From Arthrobacter sp. FW305-BF8 (GTDB lineage Bacteria > Actinomycetota > Actinomycetes > Actinomycetales > Micrococcaceae), in the NCBI RefSeq assembly GCF_021789315.1, contig NZ_CP084561.1, positions 3,100,001-3,164,000 on the forward strand: 64,000 nucleotides of DNA, given 5' to 3'. Position 1 is the first letter of the stretch; every line of letters starts with the position of its first letter. A model generated the notes under the pieces. That model had not been told where the DNA came from and searched no databases. It saw only the letters and a list, made by a program, of their open reading frames with translations. Positions 40,808 to 51,678 of this stretch are shown piece by piece. Made by a program: the position numbers and the translations under genes.

Positions 40808-41704
40808 ATGCCAGTGTCAGTCGCAGTTGCCGCCGTGACGTTTGACCGTCCCCATGAGCTAGCGGTCCTGCTGAAGGCCATCAATGGGCAGACAGCCCGC
40901 GTGTCGACAATCTGCCTCGTTGACAGTGGCACAGTCCCCGCAAAGGACGTCGCCGCCCAGCATGCAAATGTGGACTACATCCGTTCGGAAGCCAACCTTG
41001 GCGGCGCCGGGGGCTTCTCCCTTGCGGCGCTCAAGGCCGTGGCCAGCGGCGCCGACTGGGTCTGGATGATGGACGACGACGCCGAGCCGGCGGACGCCGA
41101 GTGCCTGGCCACGCTGATCCGGGAAGCGGAGGCGCGAGATCTTGAGGCCGTTGTGCCCCTGGTGGTAGCCCCGGGGCATCCCGACCAGCTCTCCTTCTTC
41201 TTCCGGCTGGACGGCAAGGTGTCCCACGACCGGGCCGCGCTGGAGAAGGTGGGGTTCCTGCCGAACGACGGCCACTTCTTCAACGGCGCGCTCATCCGCT
41301 CGGATGTCTTCTTCAAGGTGGGCCTGCCGGACATGCGCCTCTTCATCCGCGGCGACGAGGTGGACTTCACCATCCGGCTGCGCAAGGCAGGCATCCGTTT
41401 CGGCACCGTCACCACCGCTGCAATCATGCACCCGCACGCGTTTTCCGAAACGAAGCACGTGTTTGGTGCCCGCTGGCACGTCATCGTCCCGGAGGGCGCC
41501 TTCAAGCGCTACTACTACTACCGCAACCGCGGTTACCTCATTCGCCGCCATTTCCGCGTGAAGTCCCTGGTGGCCGACGTGGGCGGCTACCTCGGCTATT
41601 TCCTCCGCCGCGGGGATGTCCGGGGGCTGGCGGACTGGTTCCGGGCGTTTTCCACGGGGCTGCGCGGCAAGGGATTTGGCCCGCTGAAGGACCAGAAGTT
41701 CTAG
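40808..41704 (+). CDS. Family 2 glycosyltransferase (galactofuranosyl/rhamnosyltransferase-like)
   Basis: Cytoplasmic-face inverting glycosyltransferase, probably acting on cell-wall polysaccharide. The 298-residue GT-A fold opens SVAVAAVTFDRPHELAVLLKAI, with NLGGAGGFSLAALKA and the metal-binding WVWMMDDDAEPA. ALIRSDVFFKVGLPDMRLFIRGDEVDF carries the likely catalytic Asp. The C-terminal YYYYRNRGYLIRRHF is common in actinobacterial galactofuranosyltransferases. The ATG at 40808 has GAAAGGA upstream; residues read upstream of it are not family-like. Confidence 0.86.
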   Translation: MPVSVAVAAVTFDRPHELAVLLKAINGQTARVSTICLVDSGTVPAKDVAAQHANVDYIRSEANLGGAGGFSLAALKAVASGADWVWMMDDDAEPADAECLATLIREAEARDLEAVVPLVVAPGHPDQLSFFFRLDGKVSHDRAALEKVGFLPNDGHFFNGALIRSDVFFKVGLPDMRLFIRGDEVDFTIRLRKAGIRFGTVTTAAIMHPHAFSETKHVFGARWHVIVPEGAFKRYYYYRNRGYLIRRHFRVKSLVADVGGYLGYFLRRGDVRGLADWFRAFSTGLRGKGFGPLKDQKF

Positions 41705-41710
41705 CGTAGG

Positions 41711-41735
41711 CGGGCGGGGCTGTCAGCCCTGCCCG
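41711..41735. terminator. Hairpin between convergent glycosyltransferase genes
   Basis: CGGGC-G-GGGCT, loop GTC, AGCCC-T-GCCCG: eleven pairs including one G-T. It covers the 18-base gap and the stop of the minus-strand gene. No T-run. Confidence 0.5.
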
Positions 41736-42493
41736 AGCAGCCGGCGCCGCAGCAGGAGTGCCAGCAGGACCCACGGCTCGCCAAACACCCTGTACGCCAC
41801 GCGGCGCGGATGCAGCAGCAGCCGCCACGCCCATTCCAGCCCAAGCCGGCCAAGCCAGCGTGGCGCCAGCTTCTGGATGCCGGCGATCTGCTCGATGGCT
41901 CCGCCGACCGCGCAGTAGACCGCGGGCGGCAACGACGGCAGGCGGCGCCACAGCACCTCTTCCTGCAGCGGCATGCCAAGGCCGATCAGCACCAGCTGCG
42001 GCTGGAGTTCCGCCAGCCACGCGGCAGCTTTCTCCTCCAGTTCCGAGTCCCAGTCCTCCCCCGGCATGCCCGCGACGGTGGCGCCCGGCACCGTGGCCTG
42101 CAGTTTCGCCACGGCCTTGGCGTTGGCAGTCGCGCCGGCCCCAAGGACAGCAATGCGGTGGAGGCCGTCCAGCCTGCCCAGCGCGGGGATCCAGTCCGTT
42201 GAACCAAGCCGGTAGTCCATGACGGACCTTGTATGCCGGGCCGTCTTTTGCCTGCTCCTCCCCCACAGCCAGAGGACGGGCGCGCCGTCGAGAAGTACAA
42301 CGTCGCTGTTCTCGTAGAACTTCCTGAACTCCGGTTCGGAGTGGAAAAGCGTGACGCTGTGCAGATTGTGTCCGACGACCGTCCTGGTGGTGCCGTCAGC
42401 CACGAATCCGTTGAGGACGGCGGTGAGTCCGTCGACGTCCAAGGGCGTGGCGTCCACTCCAAGAACGGGAATAGGCTGCCTTTGCAGTGTCAT
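41723..42493 (-). CDS. WecG/TagA/CpsF family glycosyltransferase
   Basis: Transfers the second sugar (ManNAc-type) to a lipid-linked sugar during envelope polymer synthesis. The 256 residues include TVVGHNLHSVTLFHSEPEFRKF, ADVVLLDG-like SDVVLLDGAPVLWLW, IAVLGAGATANAKAV, LVLIGLGMPLQEEVLW and CAVGGAIEQIAG, in family order. The C-terminal basic hydrophobic tail (LEWAWRLLLHPRRVAYRV) is the usual membrane-association helix. The ATG overlaps the stop of tsaC by 4 bases. Confidence 0.92.
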   Translation of the reverse strand: MTLQRQPIPVLGVDATPLDVDGLTAVLNGFVADGTTRTVVGHNLHSVTLFHSEPEFRKFYENSDVVLLDGAPVLWLWGRSRQKTARHTRSVMDYRLGSTDWIPALGRLDGLHRIAVLGAGATANAKAVAKLQATVPGATVAGMPGEDWDSELEEKAAAWLAELQPQLVLIGLGMPLQEEVLWRRLPSLPPAVYCAVGGAIEQIAGIQKLAPRWLGRLGLEWAWRLLLHPRRVAYRVFGEPWVLLALLLRRRLLGQG

Positions 42494-43293
42494 TCGGCGC
42501 TTGCGGGCTTTTCGCCGGCGTCGGACTGCAGAGGAGCGTCAGGAGCGCTGTCGGGCGCCGCGTCCCCGGGCGAAGCATCCTCGGAGCGAGCGTCAGCCGG
42601 GACAGCGGTGAGCCCAGCTTCGTCCGCCGCGTTGCCGTTGATGTCGAGAACTCCGGGAACAACCTCGCGCAGCCGCTCCAGGCTGATGGCGCCCTCGCGG
42701 ACGACGCGCAGCGGGAACGAGGTGGCATCCACGATGGTGGACGGCCGGGCGTCGGTCCCCTCGATCGGACGGAAACCGCCTTCAAGGTAGACCTCAACGG
42801 ACTCCGCGAGCTGGGAACGCGCTTCAAAGGCTGTCTGCGCCGGAGCCTGGCCGGTCCGGTTTGCCGAGGACACGGCGAGGGGTCCGGTAACGGTCAGCAG
42901 GTCAATGGCCACCTCGTCGTCCGGAATGCGAAGGGCAACGGTGCCCTTGGTCTCGCCCAGATCCCAGTCGAGGGACGGCTGCGCGTGGAAGATCAGGGTC
43001 AGTCCGCCGGGCCAGAAGGCCTCAGCCAGGTCACGGGCATCCGGATACACATCGGTGGCCAGCCCGTCGAGCGCGTTCAGGCGCGGAATCAGGACGGGCG
43101 GCGGCATGTTCCGGCCGCGGCCCTTGGACACCAGCAGCATGGTGACAGCCTGCGGGGAAAAGGCATCGGCTGCGATTCCGTAGACGGTGTCCGTGGGCAG
43201 GACAATGCACTTCTTCTCGAGGATCGCCCGCCGTGCGTGGGCGATTCCGGCGGTCCGCTCGTCGTCGGCCGTGCAGTTGTACGTAGTGGTCAC
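42490..43293 (-). CDS. tsaC: L-threonylcarbamoyladenylate synthase (Sua5/YrdC)
   Basis: Makes threonylcarbamoyl-AMP for the t6A37 tRNA modification. The 267-residue protein has a YrdC core with AILEKKCIVLPTDTVYGIAADAF, KGRGRNMPPPVLIPR and SSANRTGQAP, and ends in an unstructured Ala/Asp-rich tail of about 45 residues instead of the Sua5 domain. GTG start with GAGG upstream. It sits in a run of translation genes with prmC and prfA. Confidence 0.92.
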   Translation of the reverse strand: MTTTYNCTADDERTAGIAHARRAILEKKCIVLPTDTVYGIAADAFSPQAVTMLLVSKGRGRNMPPPVLIPRLNALDGLATDVYPDARDLAEAFWPGGLTLIFHAQPSLDWDLGETKGTVALRIPDDEVAIDLLTVTGPLAVSSANRTGQAPAQTAFEARSQLAESVEVYLEGGFRPIEGTDARPSTIVDATSFPLRVVREGAISLERLREVVPGVLDINGNAADEAGLTAVPADARSEDASPGDAAPDSAPDAPLQSDAGEKPASAE

Positions 43294-43308
43294 TGCCTCA
43301 TTCTTTCA

Positions 43309-44223
43309 TTACTCAGCGGGCGGGAAAGCAAGGACGGCGCTGGTGGCGCGTTCCTTGCCGTTAAGGTCAAAATGCGTGGTGACGTCGGTCCAGAGCTTCG
43401 TCCGCTTCAGCATCGTCGATATCCAGCCAGCCTGGACTTCGGCGTGTTCCATCACGAAGTAGCCGCCCGGAACCAGGAGCCGTGCTGCGGAGGCGGCGGC
43501 CGCCGTCGGCAGTTCCATGCCGTCCGCTCCCCCGCCGTAGAGTGCTTCCGGCGGGTCGTGCAGCGCCACTTCAGGTTCATTGGGGATGGCTTCGGCGGGG
43601 ATGTACGGCGGGTTGGAGACGACGACGTCGAACGTTCCGTTGAGTTCCGGCAGGGCGTTCCGCAGGTCCCCCAGCAGCAGGGTGACCCCCAGCGGGCGGA
43701 GATTCTTCGCCGCCCAGGCGTGCGCGAACTCGCTGAACTCCACTGCGAAGACTTCGGCCTCTGGCACCTCGTGCGCAATGGACCCGGCGATGGCCCCCGA
43801 GCCGGTGCCCAGGTCCACCACCTTGGGGCGGACCACGCCGGCACGTTCCAGTGCACGCAGCCGGTCGATGACCAGCTGCACCACGGACTCCGTCTCCGGG
43901 CGCGGAATGAACACACCAGGCCCCACTGCGAGCTGGAGGTAGCGGAAGTGCGCCACGCCGGTGATGTGCTGGAGCGGAATCCGGGTGGCGCGCTCGGCGA
44001 CGAGTTCGGCGTAACCGGCCGGGGCCGGGGCATCGCCAAGCATCATGGACCGCAGCCGCCCCAGGCCCACGCCCAGCAAATGGTCGGCCAGGAGTTCGGC
44101 GTCCACCCGCGGGCTGGGGACGCCGGCCTCCGTAAGCAGCTCGGTTGCCTCCCGGACGGCCTCCGCCAGGGACGGGGCAGACAGGGATTGGGCAGGCGGC
44201 TCCGGGGTGTGCTCGGACGTCAT
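43309..44223 (-). CDS. prmC: Release factor glutamine methyltransferase
   Basis: Methylates the Gln of the GGQ motif in release factors; its target gene prfA is next door. The 304 residues have an N-terminal helical domain, the SAM-binding VVDLGTGSGAIAGSIA and the NPPYIP catalytic motif near residue 200. The start has GGGGAT upstream and lies 16 bases past the prfA stop. Confidence 0.95.
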   Translation of the reverse strand: MTSEHTPEPPAQSLSAPSLAEAVREATELLTEAGVPSPRVDAELLADHLLGVGLGRLRSMMLGDAPAPAGYAELVAERATRIPLQHITGVAHFRYLQLAVGPGVFIPRPETESVVQLVIDRLRALERAGVVRPKVVDLGTGSGAIAGSIAHEVPEAEVFAVEFSEFAHAWAAKNLRPLGVTLLLGDLRNALPELNGTFDVVVSNPPYIPAEAIPNEPEVALHDPPEALYGGGADGMELPTAAAASAARLLVPGGYFVMEHAEVQAGWISTMLKRTKLWTDVTTHFDLNGKERATSAVLAFPPAE

Positions 44224-44238
44224 GGAATCCCCGGGCTC

Positions 44239-45312
44239 CTAGTCGCCGATGGCGTCCAGCCGCGCCTGCTCGTCCATTTCGATGGCGGACTGGATGACCG
44301 GCTCGAGGTCCCCATTCATGACCTGGTCAAGGTTGTAGGCCTTGTAGCCCGTGCGGTGGTCGGCAATCCGGTTTTCCGGGTAGTTGTACGTGCGGATCCG
44401 CTCAGACCGGTCCATGGTGCGGATCTGGGACTTCCGCTGCTCGGAGTTGGCGGCGTCGATCTGCTCCTGCTGATGCGCCAGGATGCGGGCACGGAGGACG
44501 CGCATGCCGGCTTCGCGGTTCTGCAGCTGGGACTTCTCGTTCTGCATGGCCACGACGATTCCGGTGGGAAGGTGGGTGATGCGGACGGCGGAGTCGGTGG
44601 TGTTGACGGACTGGCCGCCGGGACCCGAGGACCGGTACACGTCGATCTTGAGGTCGTTCTGGTTGATCTCGAGCTCTTCTGGCTCATCCACCTCGGGCAG
44701 GACCAGGACGCCGGCGGCCGAGGTGTGGATGCGGCCCTGCGATTCGGTCACGGGCACACGCTGCACACGGTGCACGCCGCCCTCGAACTTGAGCCGCGCG
44801 TAGACGCCTTCGGCGGGGTCGTTGGAGCTCCCCTTGACGGCAACCTGGACATCCTTGTAGCCGCCGAGGTCCGACTCGGTGGAGGAGATGATCTCGGTCT
44901 TCCAGCCGCGGGACTCTGCGTAGCGGGTGTACATGCGGAGCAGGTCTCCGGCGAACAGTGCCGCCTCGTCGCCGCCTTCGCCGCCCTTGACCTCGAGGAT
45001 CACGTTGCGGGCATCGTCCGGGTCCCGAGGAATCAGCAGCCGCGTCAGCCGCGCCGCCGCGGCCTCCAGTGCTTCCTCAAGTTCAGGGACCTCGGCAGCA
45101 AAGTCCGGGTCCTCGGCAGCCATCTCCTTGGCAGCCGCGAGGTCATCATGCAGCGCATGCCACTTGTGGTAGGCCTCCACAATGCCGTTCAGCTGAGCAG
45201 ACCGCCGCCCCAGCTTCCGCGCCAGCTTCTGGTCAGCATAAACAGCCGGATCCCCCAACTGCGCCTGGATGGAATCATGCTCATCCAACAGGCCCTGTAC
45301 GGACTCAAACAT
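44239..45312 (-). CDS. prfA: Peptide chain release factor 1
   Basis: Terminates translation at UAA and UAG. The 357 residues include the codon-reading tripeptide PVT in HRVQRVPVTESQGRIH (PAT in E. coli) and the catalytic GGQ in SSGPGGQSVNTTDSAVRI. The ATG at 45312 is preferred: AAAGAGG lies at good spacing, while the upstream in-frame codon at 45318 is TTG. A TAGACT box at 45341-45346 on the minus strand may be its -10 element. Confidence 0.96.
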   Translation of the reverse strand: MFESVQGLLDEHDSIQAQLGDPAVYADQKLARKLGRRSAQLNGIVEAYHKWHALHDDLAAAKEMAAEDPDFAAEVPELEEALEAAAARLTRLLIPRDPDDARNVILEVKGGEGGDEAALFAGDLLRMYTRYAESRGWKTEIISSTESDLGGYKDVQVAVKGSSNDPAEGVYARLKFEGGVHRVQRVPVTESQGRIHTSAAGVLVLPEVDEPEELEINQNDLKIDVYRSSGPGGQSVNTTDSAVRITHLPTGIVVAMQNEKSQLQNREAGMRVLRARILAHQQEQIDAANSEQRKSQIRTMDRSERIRTYNYPENRIADHRTGYKAYNLDQVMNGDLEPVIQSAIEMDEQARLDAIGD

Positions 45313-45340
45313 TCTCAAAACCTCTTTCGACTTGTAATCA

Positions 45341-45346
45341 AGTCTA
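45341..45346 (-). promoter_or_regulatory. Possible -10 box of prfA
   Basis: TAGACT on the minus strand, 28 bases before the ATG, with Shine-Dalgarno AAAGAGG between them. No clear -35. Confidence 0.35.
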
Positions 45347-45429
45347 GTGATGACAGCAAAGCACGACGGCGGATGGTGAGCTTAACGACGAAGCCGCACG
45401 GATTTTCCGCTGGGGAATGGCAACTAAGG

Positions 45430-45449
45430 GTCGGGCCGAGGGCCCCGAC
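45430..45449. repeat. Small GC hairpin between rho and prfA
   Basis: GTCGGGCCGAGGGCCCCGAC can fold on itself with one bulged base. The next bases (GCGAGCTTGCGAG) form a second small hairpin. The string resembles parts of the 59-bp repeat at 15062-15236. Confidence 0.45.
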
Positions 45450-45491
45450 GCGAGCTTGCGAGTGTTGGGAAGGCCCCTACCCGCTGTCGGA

Positions 45492-45530
45492 GCGTTGCAG
45501 CTGACGTACGCAGTACGTCAGCTGCAACGC
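45492..45530 (-). terminator. Strong hairpin downstream of rho
   Basis: Perfect 18-base arms around a 3-base loop; the arm reads GCGTTGCAGCTGACGTAC. It lies 70 bases past the rho stop. No T-run on either strand, so it may act as a terminator or as an RNA-end stabiliser. The rest of the 282-base gap has GC-rich strings only and no rpmE gene. Confidence 0.6.
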
Positions 45531-45600
45531 GAAGGGGCGGGGGCGGAACATCCGCGCGGCACCCACCGCACGAACGCACCTGCGCCCGCCCCTAACTCAG

Positions 45601-47817
<2,217 letters not shown>

Positions 47818-48265
47818 GAAGGATCCTTCCCCCTCGACGGCGTCCAGACTGTGAGCTGGACGCGATGATTGGATCTGGGCTGCAGTTCAGATCTGCAGCC
47901 GCGATGTTCGGCCTTGCCGGTTGGAGTTCGGCCAGCAGGGCCGGATACTGATCACCTTCAAACGCTCCGCATAGCTGGCGGGGCGGCGGACTGGCGGTTC
48001 AGGGAACAGAATCACATCTGTAGGTTCCTGGCCAGGCCAAGCAGGTGGCACCGAAAAATATCGCGCAAGTAAGAGATCGAAGCAGCAGCAGCAGATCGAA
48101 GCAGATTCTGACCCGATGACCGGTTAAGGCCATTTTCGGAGTCGGTGACTGCACGGTCTCTTGGCTGCAGGGCCCTCTCGACTGCAGAGTCGCCGTCTGG
48201 CTGCATCAATGAATGCTGTGATGGCTCAGTGAATGCGGTGCTGACTGCGGAGACTGCATGCGGTG
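47818..48265 (-). promoter_or_regulatory. Long rho leader with repeated TGCAG motifs
   Basis: 448 bases without a gene between thrB and rho. On the plus strand GRCTGCA-like heptamers occur at 48147, 48163, 48180, 48199, 48243 (GACTGCG) and 48252. A hairpin GGCTGCAG/CTGCAGCC with 7-base loop lies at 47878-47900. On the transcribed minus strand these read TGCAGYC. An autoregulatory role in rho expression is inferred. Confidence 0.45.
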
Positions 48266-49240
48266 TTACCGCCGGTGCACTCCCACTTTAGCACCTTCGA
48301 CGTCTACTGCCAGCTTCATCACACGCCAGTTGATGTCCGGAGTGTTTGCCTCGGAAAACGACGCAATGAATTCCAGAACCTCGGCCGCCTCCGCCTCGCC
48401 GTCGGCCAGGACCAGAACCGTGGGTCCGGCTCCGGAGACAACGGCAGCGTGGCCGGCAGCGCGCAGGGCCCGGATAAGGGCCGCACTGGGCCGCATGGCC
48501 TCCGCGCGGTAGCTCTGGTGCAGGAAGTCCTCGGTGCCGGCGAGCAGGAATTCAGGCTTCTGCGTCAGGGCATGAATGAGGAGTGCTGCACGGCCGGAGT
48601 TCATCGCCGCCGCGTGATGGCCGATGGATGCAGGCAGCAAAGCACGCGCCGCCTCGGTGGAGAGCTCGAAGTCGGGAACTGCCACGATCGGGATGACGGC
48701 AGCGTCCACGGTGGCGCACGTGGTGCTGTACTGGTCACTGTCCTGCCACGACAGCGCCAGTCCGCCGTAGATCGCCGGAGCGACGTTGTCCGGGTGGCCT
48801 TCCATCTCGCTGGTCAGCTGCAGGATCCAGTTCCGGTCCTGCTGCTCCCCCGCCGGCAGCAGCGCGTTTGCGGCAGTCACGGCTGCCACCACTGCGCACG
48901 CCGACGAACCCAGGCCACGGCCGTGCGGATTGACGTTTTCCGCCGTGATCTTCAGGCCCGTGTGGCGGTAGCCCAGCCGCCCGAAGGCGGCATTCATCGC
49001 CCGGACCACCAGGTGGCTGGCGTCCCGGGGAAGAGAATCCGCACCCTCACCGCTGAGCTCAAAGACCAACTCGTCGGTGTCGAGGCTCTCCACGGTAAGG
49101 GTGTCGTGCAGCGTGAGTGCCAGCCCGAGGCTGTCATAGCCGGGACCGAGGTTGGCGCTGGTGGCCGGTACGCGGACCGTCACCTGCTGCCCGGCCTTGA
49201 TGGCGGGCAGCTGGGCGGTCTGCGGCAGCATGGTTTCCAC
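48266..49240 (-). CDS. thrB: Homoserine kinase
   Basis: Phosphorylates homoserine, the step before threonine synthase. The 324-residue GHMP kinase has VRVPATSANLGPGYDSLGLAL and the ATP loop GRGLGSSACAVVAAV near residues 95-110, with the C-terminal GAGPTVLVLADG. The GTG at 49240 is chosen, 2 bases past the thrC stop; an in-frame ATG at 49231 is an alternative. Residues read upstream of it, inside thrC, are not kinase-like. Confidence 0.94.
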   Translation of the reverse strand: METMLPQTAQLPAIKAGQQVTVRVPATSANLGPGYDSLGLALTLHDTLTVESLDTDELVFELSGEGADSLPRDASHLVVRAMNAAFGRLGYRHTGLKITAENVNPHGRGLGSSACAVVAAVTAANALLPAGEQQDRNWILQLTSEMEGHPDNVAPAIYGGLALSWQDSDQYSTTCATVDAAVIPIVAVPDFELSTEAARALLPASIGHHAAAMNSGRAALLIHALTQKPEFLLAGTEDFLHQSYRAEAMRPSAALIRALRAAGHAAVVSGAGPTVLVLADGEAEAAEVLEFIASFSEANTPDINWRVMKLAVDVEGAKVGVHRR

Positions 49241-49242
49241 TG

Positions 49243-50349
49243 TTATTTGTCTTCCAGTCCCAGTTCTGCGGCAACGGTGACGACGTCGTTGGACACCTTG
49301 ACGGGCTGGACATCGCTGCCGTCCTCGGTCCTGAGAGCCCACTGCGGGTCCTTGAGGCCGTGTCCGGTGACAGTGATGGCGATGGTCTTGCCGGCGGGCA
49401 CCTCACCCGCGGCGTGCTTCTTGAGCAGGCCCGCCACGCCGGCAGCCGAACCGGGCTCCACGAAGACGCCCTCACGGGACGACAGCCAGCGGTGGGCGGC
49501 CAGGATTTCTTCGTCAGTGACGGAATCGATGAATCCGCCGGACTCGTCACGGGCCGCAATGGCGCCGTCCCAGGAGGCGGGGTTGCCGATCCGGATGGCG
49601 GTGGCGATGGTGTCCGGTTCCGTGATGGGGTGGCCGGCCACGAACGGCGCGGCGCCAGCGGCCTGGAAACCCCACATGGCGGGGGTCTTGGTGGCGACGG
49701 GAGCAAGCGTACCGGCAGTTTCGGACTCGAACGGGGCTGCGTACTCCTTGTAGCCCTTCCAGTAGGCCGTGATGTTTCCTGCGTTGCCGACCGGGAGCAC
49801 GTGGATGTCCGGGGCGTCGCCCAGGGCGTCGACGATCTCGAAGGCGCCGGTCTTCTGGCCCTGGATGCGGGCCGGGTTCACGGAGTTGACCAGGAAAACC
49901 GGGTAGGACTCGCCCAGCTTGCGGGCGATGTCCAGGCAGTTGTCGAAGTTGCCGTCAACCTGCAGGAGCGTGGCGCCGTGCGCGATGGCCTGGCTCAGCT
50001 TGCCCATGGAGATCTTGCCTTCGGGCACCAGCACGGCACACGTCAGGCCGGCGGCGGTGGCGTATGCCGCGGCGGAAGCTGACGTGTTTCCGGTGGAGGC
50101 GCACACCACGGCCTTGGCCCCGGCCTCCACGGCCGCGGTCATGGCCATGGTCATGCCGCGGTCCTTGAAGGAACCGGTGGGGTTCATGCCCTCGACCTTG
50201 AGGTAGACCTCGGAGCCGGTCAGCTCGGACAGCTTCTGGGCATAGACCAGGGGCGTGCCGCCCTCGCCGAGGGTGATGACCCTGGTGGCCGCTGTGACGG
50301 GCAGACGGTCAGCGTATTCGCGGATGACACCGCGCCATTGGTGAGCCAC
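49243..50349 (-). CDS. thrC: Threonine synthase
   Basis: PLP enzyme converting O-phosphohomoserine to threonine. The 368 residues carry EGGTPLVYAQKLSELTG, the PLP-Lys in NPTGSFKDRGMTMAM, the SASAAAYATAAGL region and the phosphate loop PVGNAGNITAYWKGYKEY. It is shorter than E. coli ThrC (428) and of the actinobacterial class. GTG start adjacent to the hom stop. Confidence 0.96.
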   Translation of the reverse strand: MAHQWRGVIREYADRLPVTAATRVITLGEGGTPLVYAQKLSELTGSEVYLKVEGMNPTGSFKDRGMTMAMTAAVEAGAKAVVCASTGNTSASAAAYATAAGLTCAVLVPEGKISMGKLSQAIAHGATLLQVDGNFDNCLDIARKLGESYPVFLVNSVNPARIQGQKTGAFEIVDALGDAPDIHVLPVGNAGNITAYWKGYKEYAAPFESETAGTLAPVATKTPAMWGFQAAGAAPFVAGHPITEPDTIATAIRIGNPASWDGAIAARDESGGFIDSVTDEEILAAHRWLSSREGVFVEPGSAAGVAGLLKKHAAGEVPAGKTIAITVTGHGLKDPQWALRTEDGSDVQPVKVSNDVVTVAAELGLEDK

Positions 50350-51678
50350 TTAAGCTCCTTCTACCCGCAGTACGGATGTAACGGAATTGATCACGTCGAG
50401 GGCCTTCACGGCCTCGACGGTTGCTGCCAGTGCAGCTTCGCTTGCGCGGTGGGTGACGATCCGCAGCTCGGCCGATTCCACGTTGGAGTCGGCATCGCGG
50501 TGGATGGTCTGGCGCATGATTTCGATGGAGACGCCGTGCTCGGCGAACAGCTGCGCGATCTTCGCCAGCACGCCGGGCTGGTCCGCAACGTCCAGGCCGA
50601 TGTAGTAGCTAGTGGAGGCCGCATCGATCGGCAGCGCCGGCACGTGGCCGGTGGTGGACTCGATGCGTCCGGGACCGCCCAGGACGATCCGGCGGGCGGC
50701 GGAGACGAGGTCACCCAGCACGGCAGACGCCGTCGGGGTTCCGCCGGCACCCTGGCCGTAGAACATCAGCTCGCCGGCGTTCTCCGCCTCGACAAAGACG
50801 GCGTTGAAGGCACCGCGGACAGCTGCCAGCGGGTGTTCGCGCGGCAAAAGCGTCGGGTGGACGCGCACCGAAACGCCCTCGCTGCCGTCTGTTTCCGTGC
50901 CGGTGGCGGTGATCTTCTCCGCGATGGCCAGCAGCTTGATGACAAAGCCCGCTTCCTTGGCGGCGGCGATGTCGGCGGCGCTGACGCGGGTGATGCCCTC
51001 GCAGTAGACGTGCTCCAGGTCGAAGCGGGTGTGGAAGGACAGGGACGCCAGGATGGCGGCTTTGGCCGCGGCGTCGTGCCCCTCGATGTCGGCGGTCGGG
51101 TCAGCTTCGGCATAGCCGAGCCGCTGGGCCTCGGCGAGTGCGTCGGCGAACTGCGCGCCGGTGGAGTCCATCTGGTCGAGGATGAAGTTGGTGGTGCCGT
51201 TAACGATGCCCAGCACGCGGGTGATGCGGTCACCGGAGAGGCTGTCCCGGATGGGGCGCAGGATGGGGATAGCGCCTGCGACGGCGGCTTCGTAGGACAG
51301 CTCGACGCCGGCCTTGTCCGCCTCTTCGTAGAGTGCCGGGCCGTCGGCGGCAAGCAGGGCCTTGTTGCCCGTGACCACGCTGGCGCCGTTCTGGATGGCG
51401 GAGAGGATCAGCGAGCGGGCAGGCTCGATGCCGCCCATGAGCTCGATGACAAGGTCGGCCTCTTTGACCAGGGTTTCAGCGTCGGTGGTGAAGAGGTCGC
51501 GCGGGAGGTCCACCTCGCGCTCGGCGTCGAGGTTCCGCACCGCGATGCCGGCCAGTTCCAGGCGTGCGCCGGTGCGCGGCGCCAGGGTGCCGGCGTCCTC
51601 AATCAGAATCCGCGCCACCTGAGCCCCGACGTTGCCACAGCCCAGCAGGGCCACTTTCAGGGTTCGCAATTCGGTCAT
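50350..51678 (-). CDS. hom: Homoserine dehydrogenase
   Basis: NAD(P)H-dependent reduction of aspartate semialdehyde to homoserine. Of 442 residues, the Rossmann segment is LKVALLGCGNVGAQVARIL, followed by VTGNKALLA, GIVNGTTNFIL and the catalytic AEADPTADIEGHDAAAKAAILA. The C-terminal ACT domain starts near YYIGLDVADQPGVLAKIAQLF, consistent with threonine feedback. The ATG lies in the sequence right after the lysA stop. Confidence 0.96.
   Translation of the reverse strand: MTELRTLKVALLGCGNVGAQVARILIEDAGTLAPRTGARLELAGIAVRNLDAEREVDLPRDLFTTDAETLVKEADLVIELMGGIEPARSLILSAIQNGASVVTGNKALLAADGPALYEEADKAGVELSYEAAVAGAIPILRPIRDSLSGDRITRVLGIVNGTTNFILDQMDSTGAQFADALAEAQRLGYAEADPTADIEGHDAAAKAAILASLSFHTRFDLEHVYCEGITRVSAADIAAAKEAGFVIKLLAIAEKITATGTETDGSEGVSVRVHPTLLPREHPLAAVRGAFNAVFVEAENAGELMFYGQGAGGTPTASAVLGDLVSAARRIVLGGPGRIESTTGHVPALPIDAASTSYYIGLDVADQPGVLAKIAQLFAEHGVSIEIMRQTIHRDADSNVESAELRIVTHRASEAALAATVEAVKALDVINSVTSVLRVEGA

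Noticed and set aside
42487..45504. 1005-residue plus-strand frame
   Set aside because: Antisense to tsaC, prmC and prfA, which have clear motifs. Long antisense frames are expected at this GC content.
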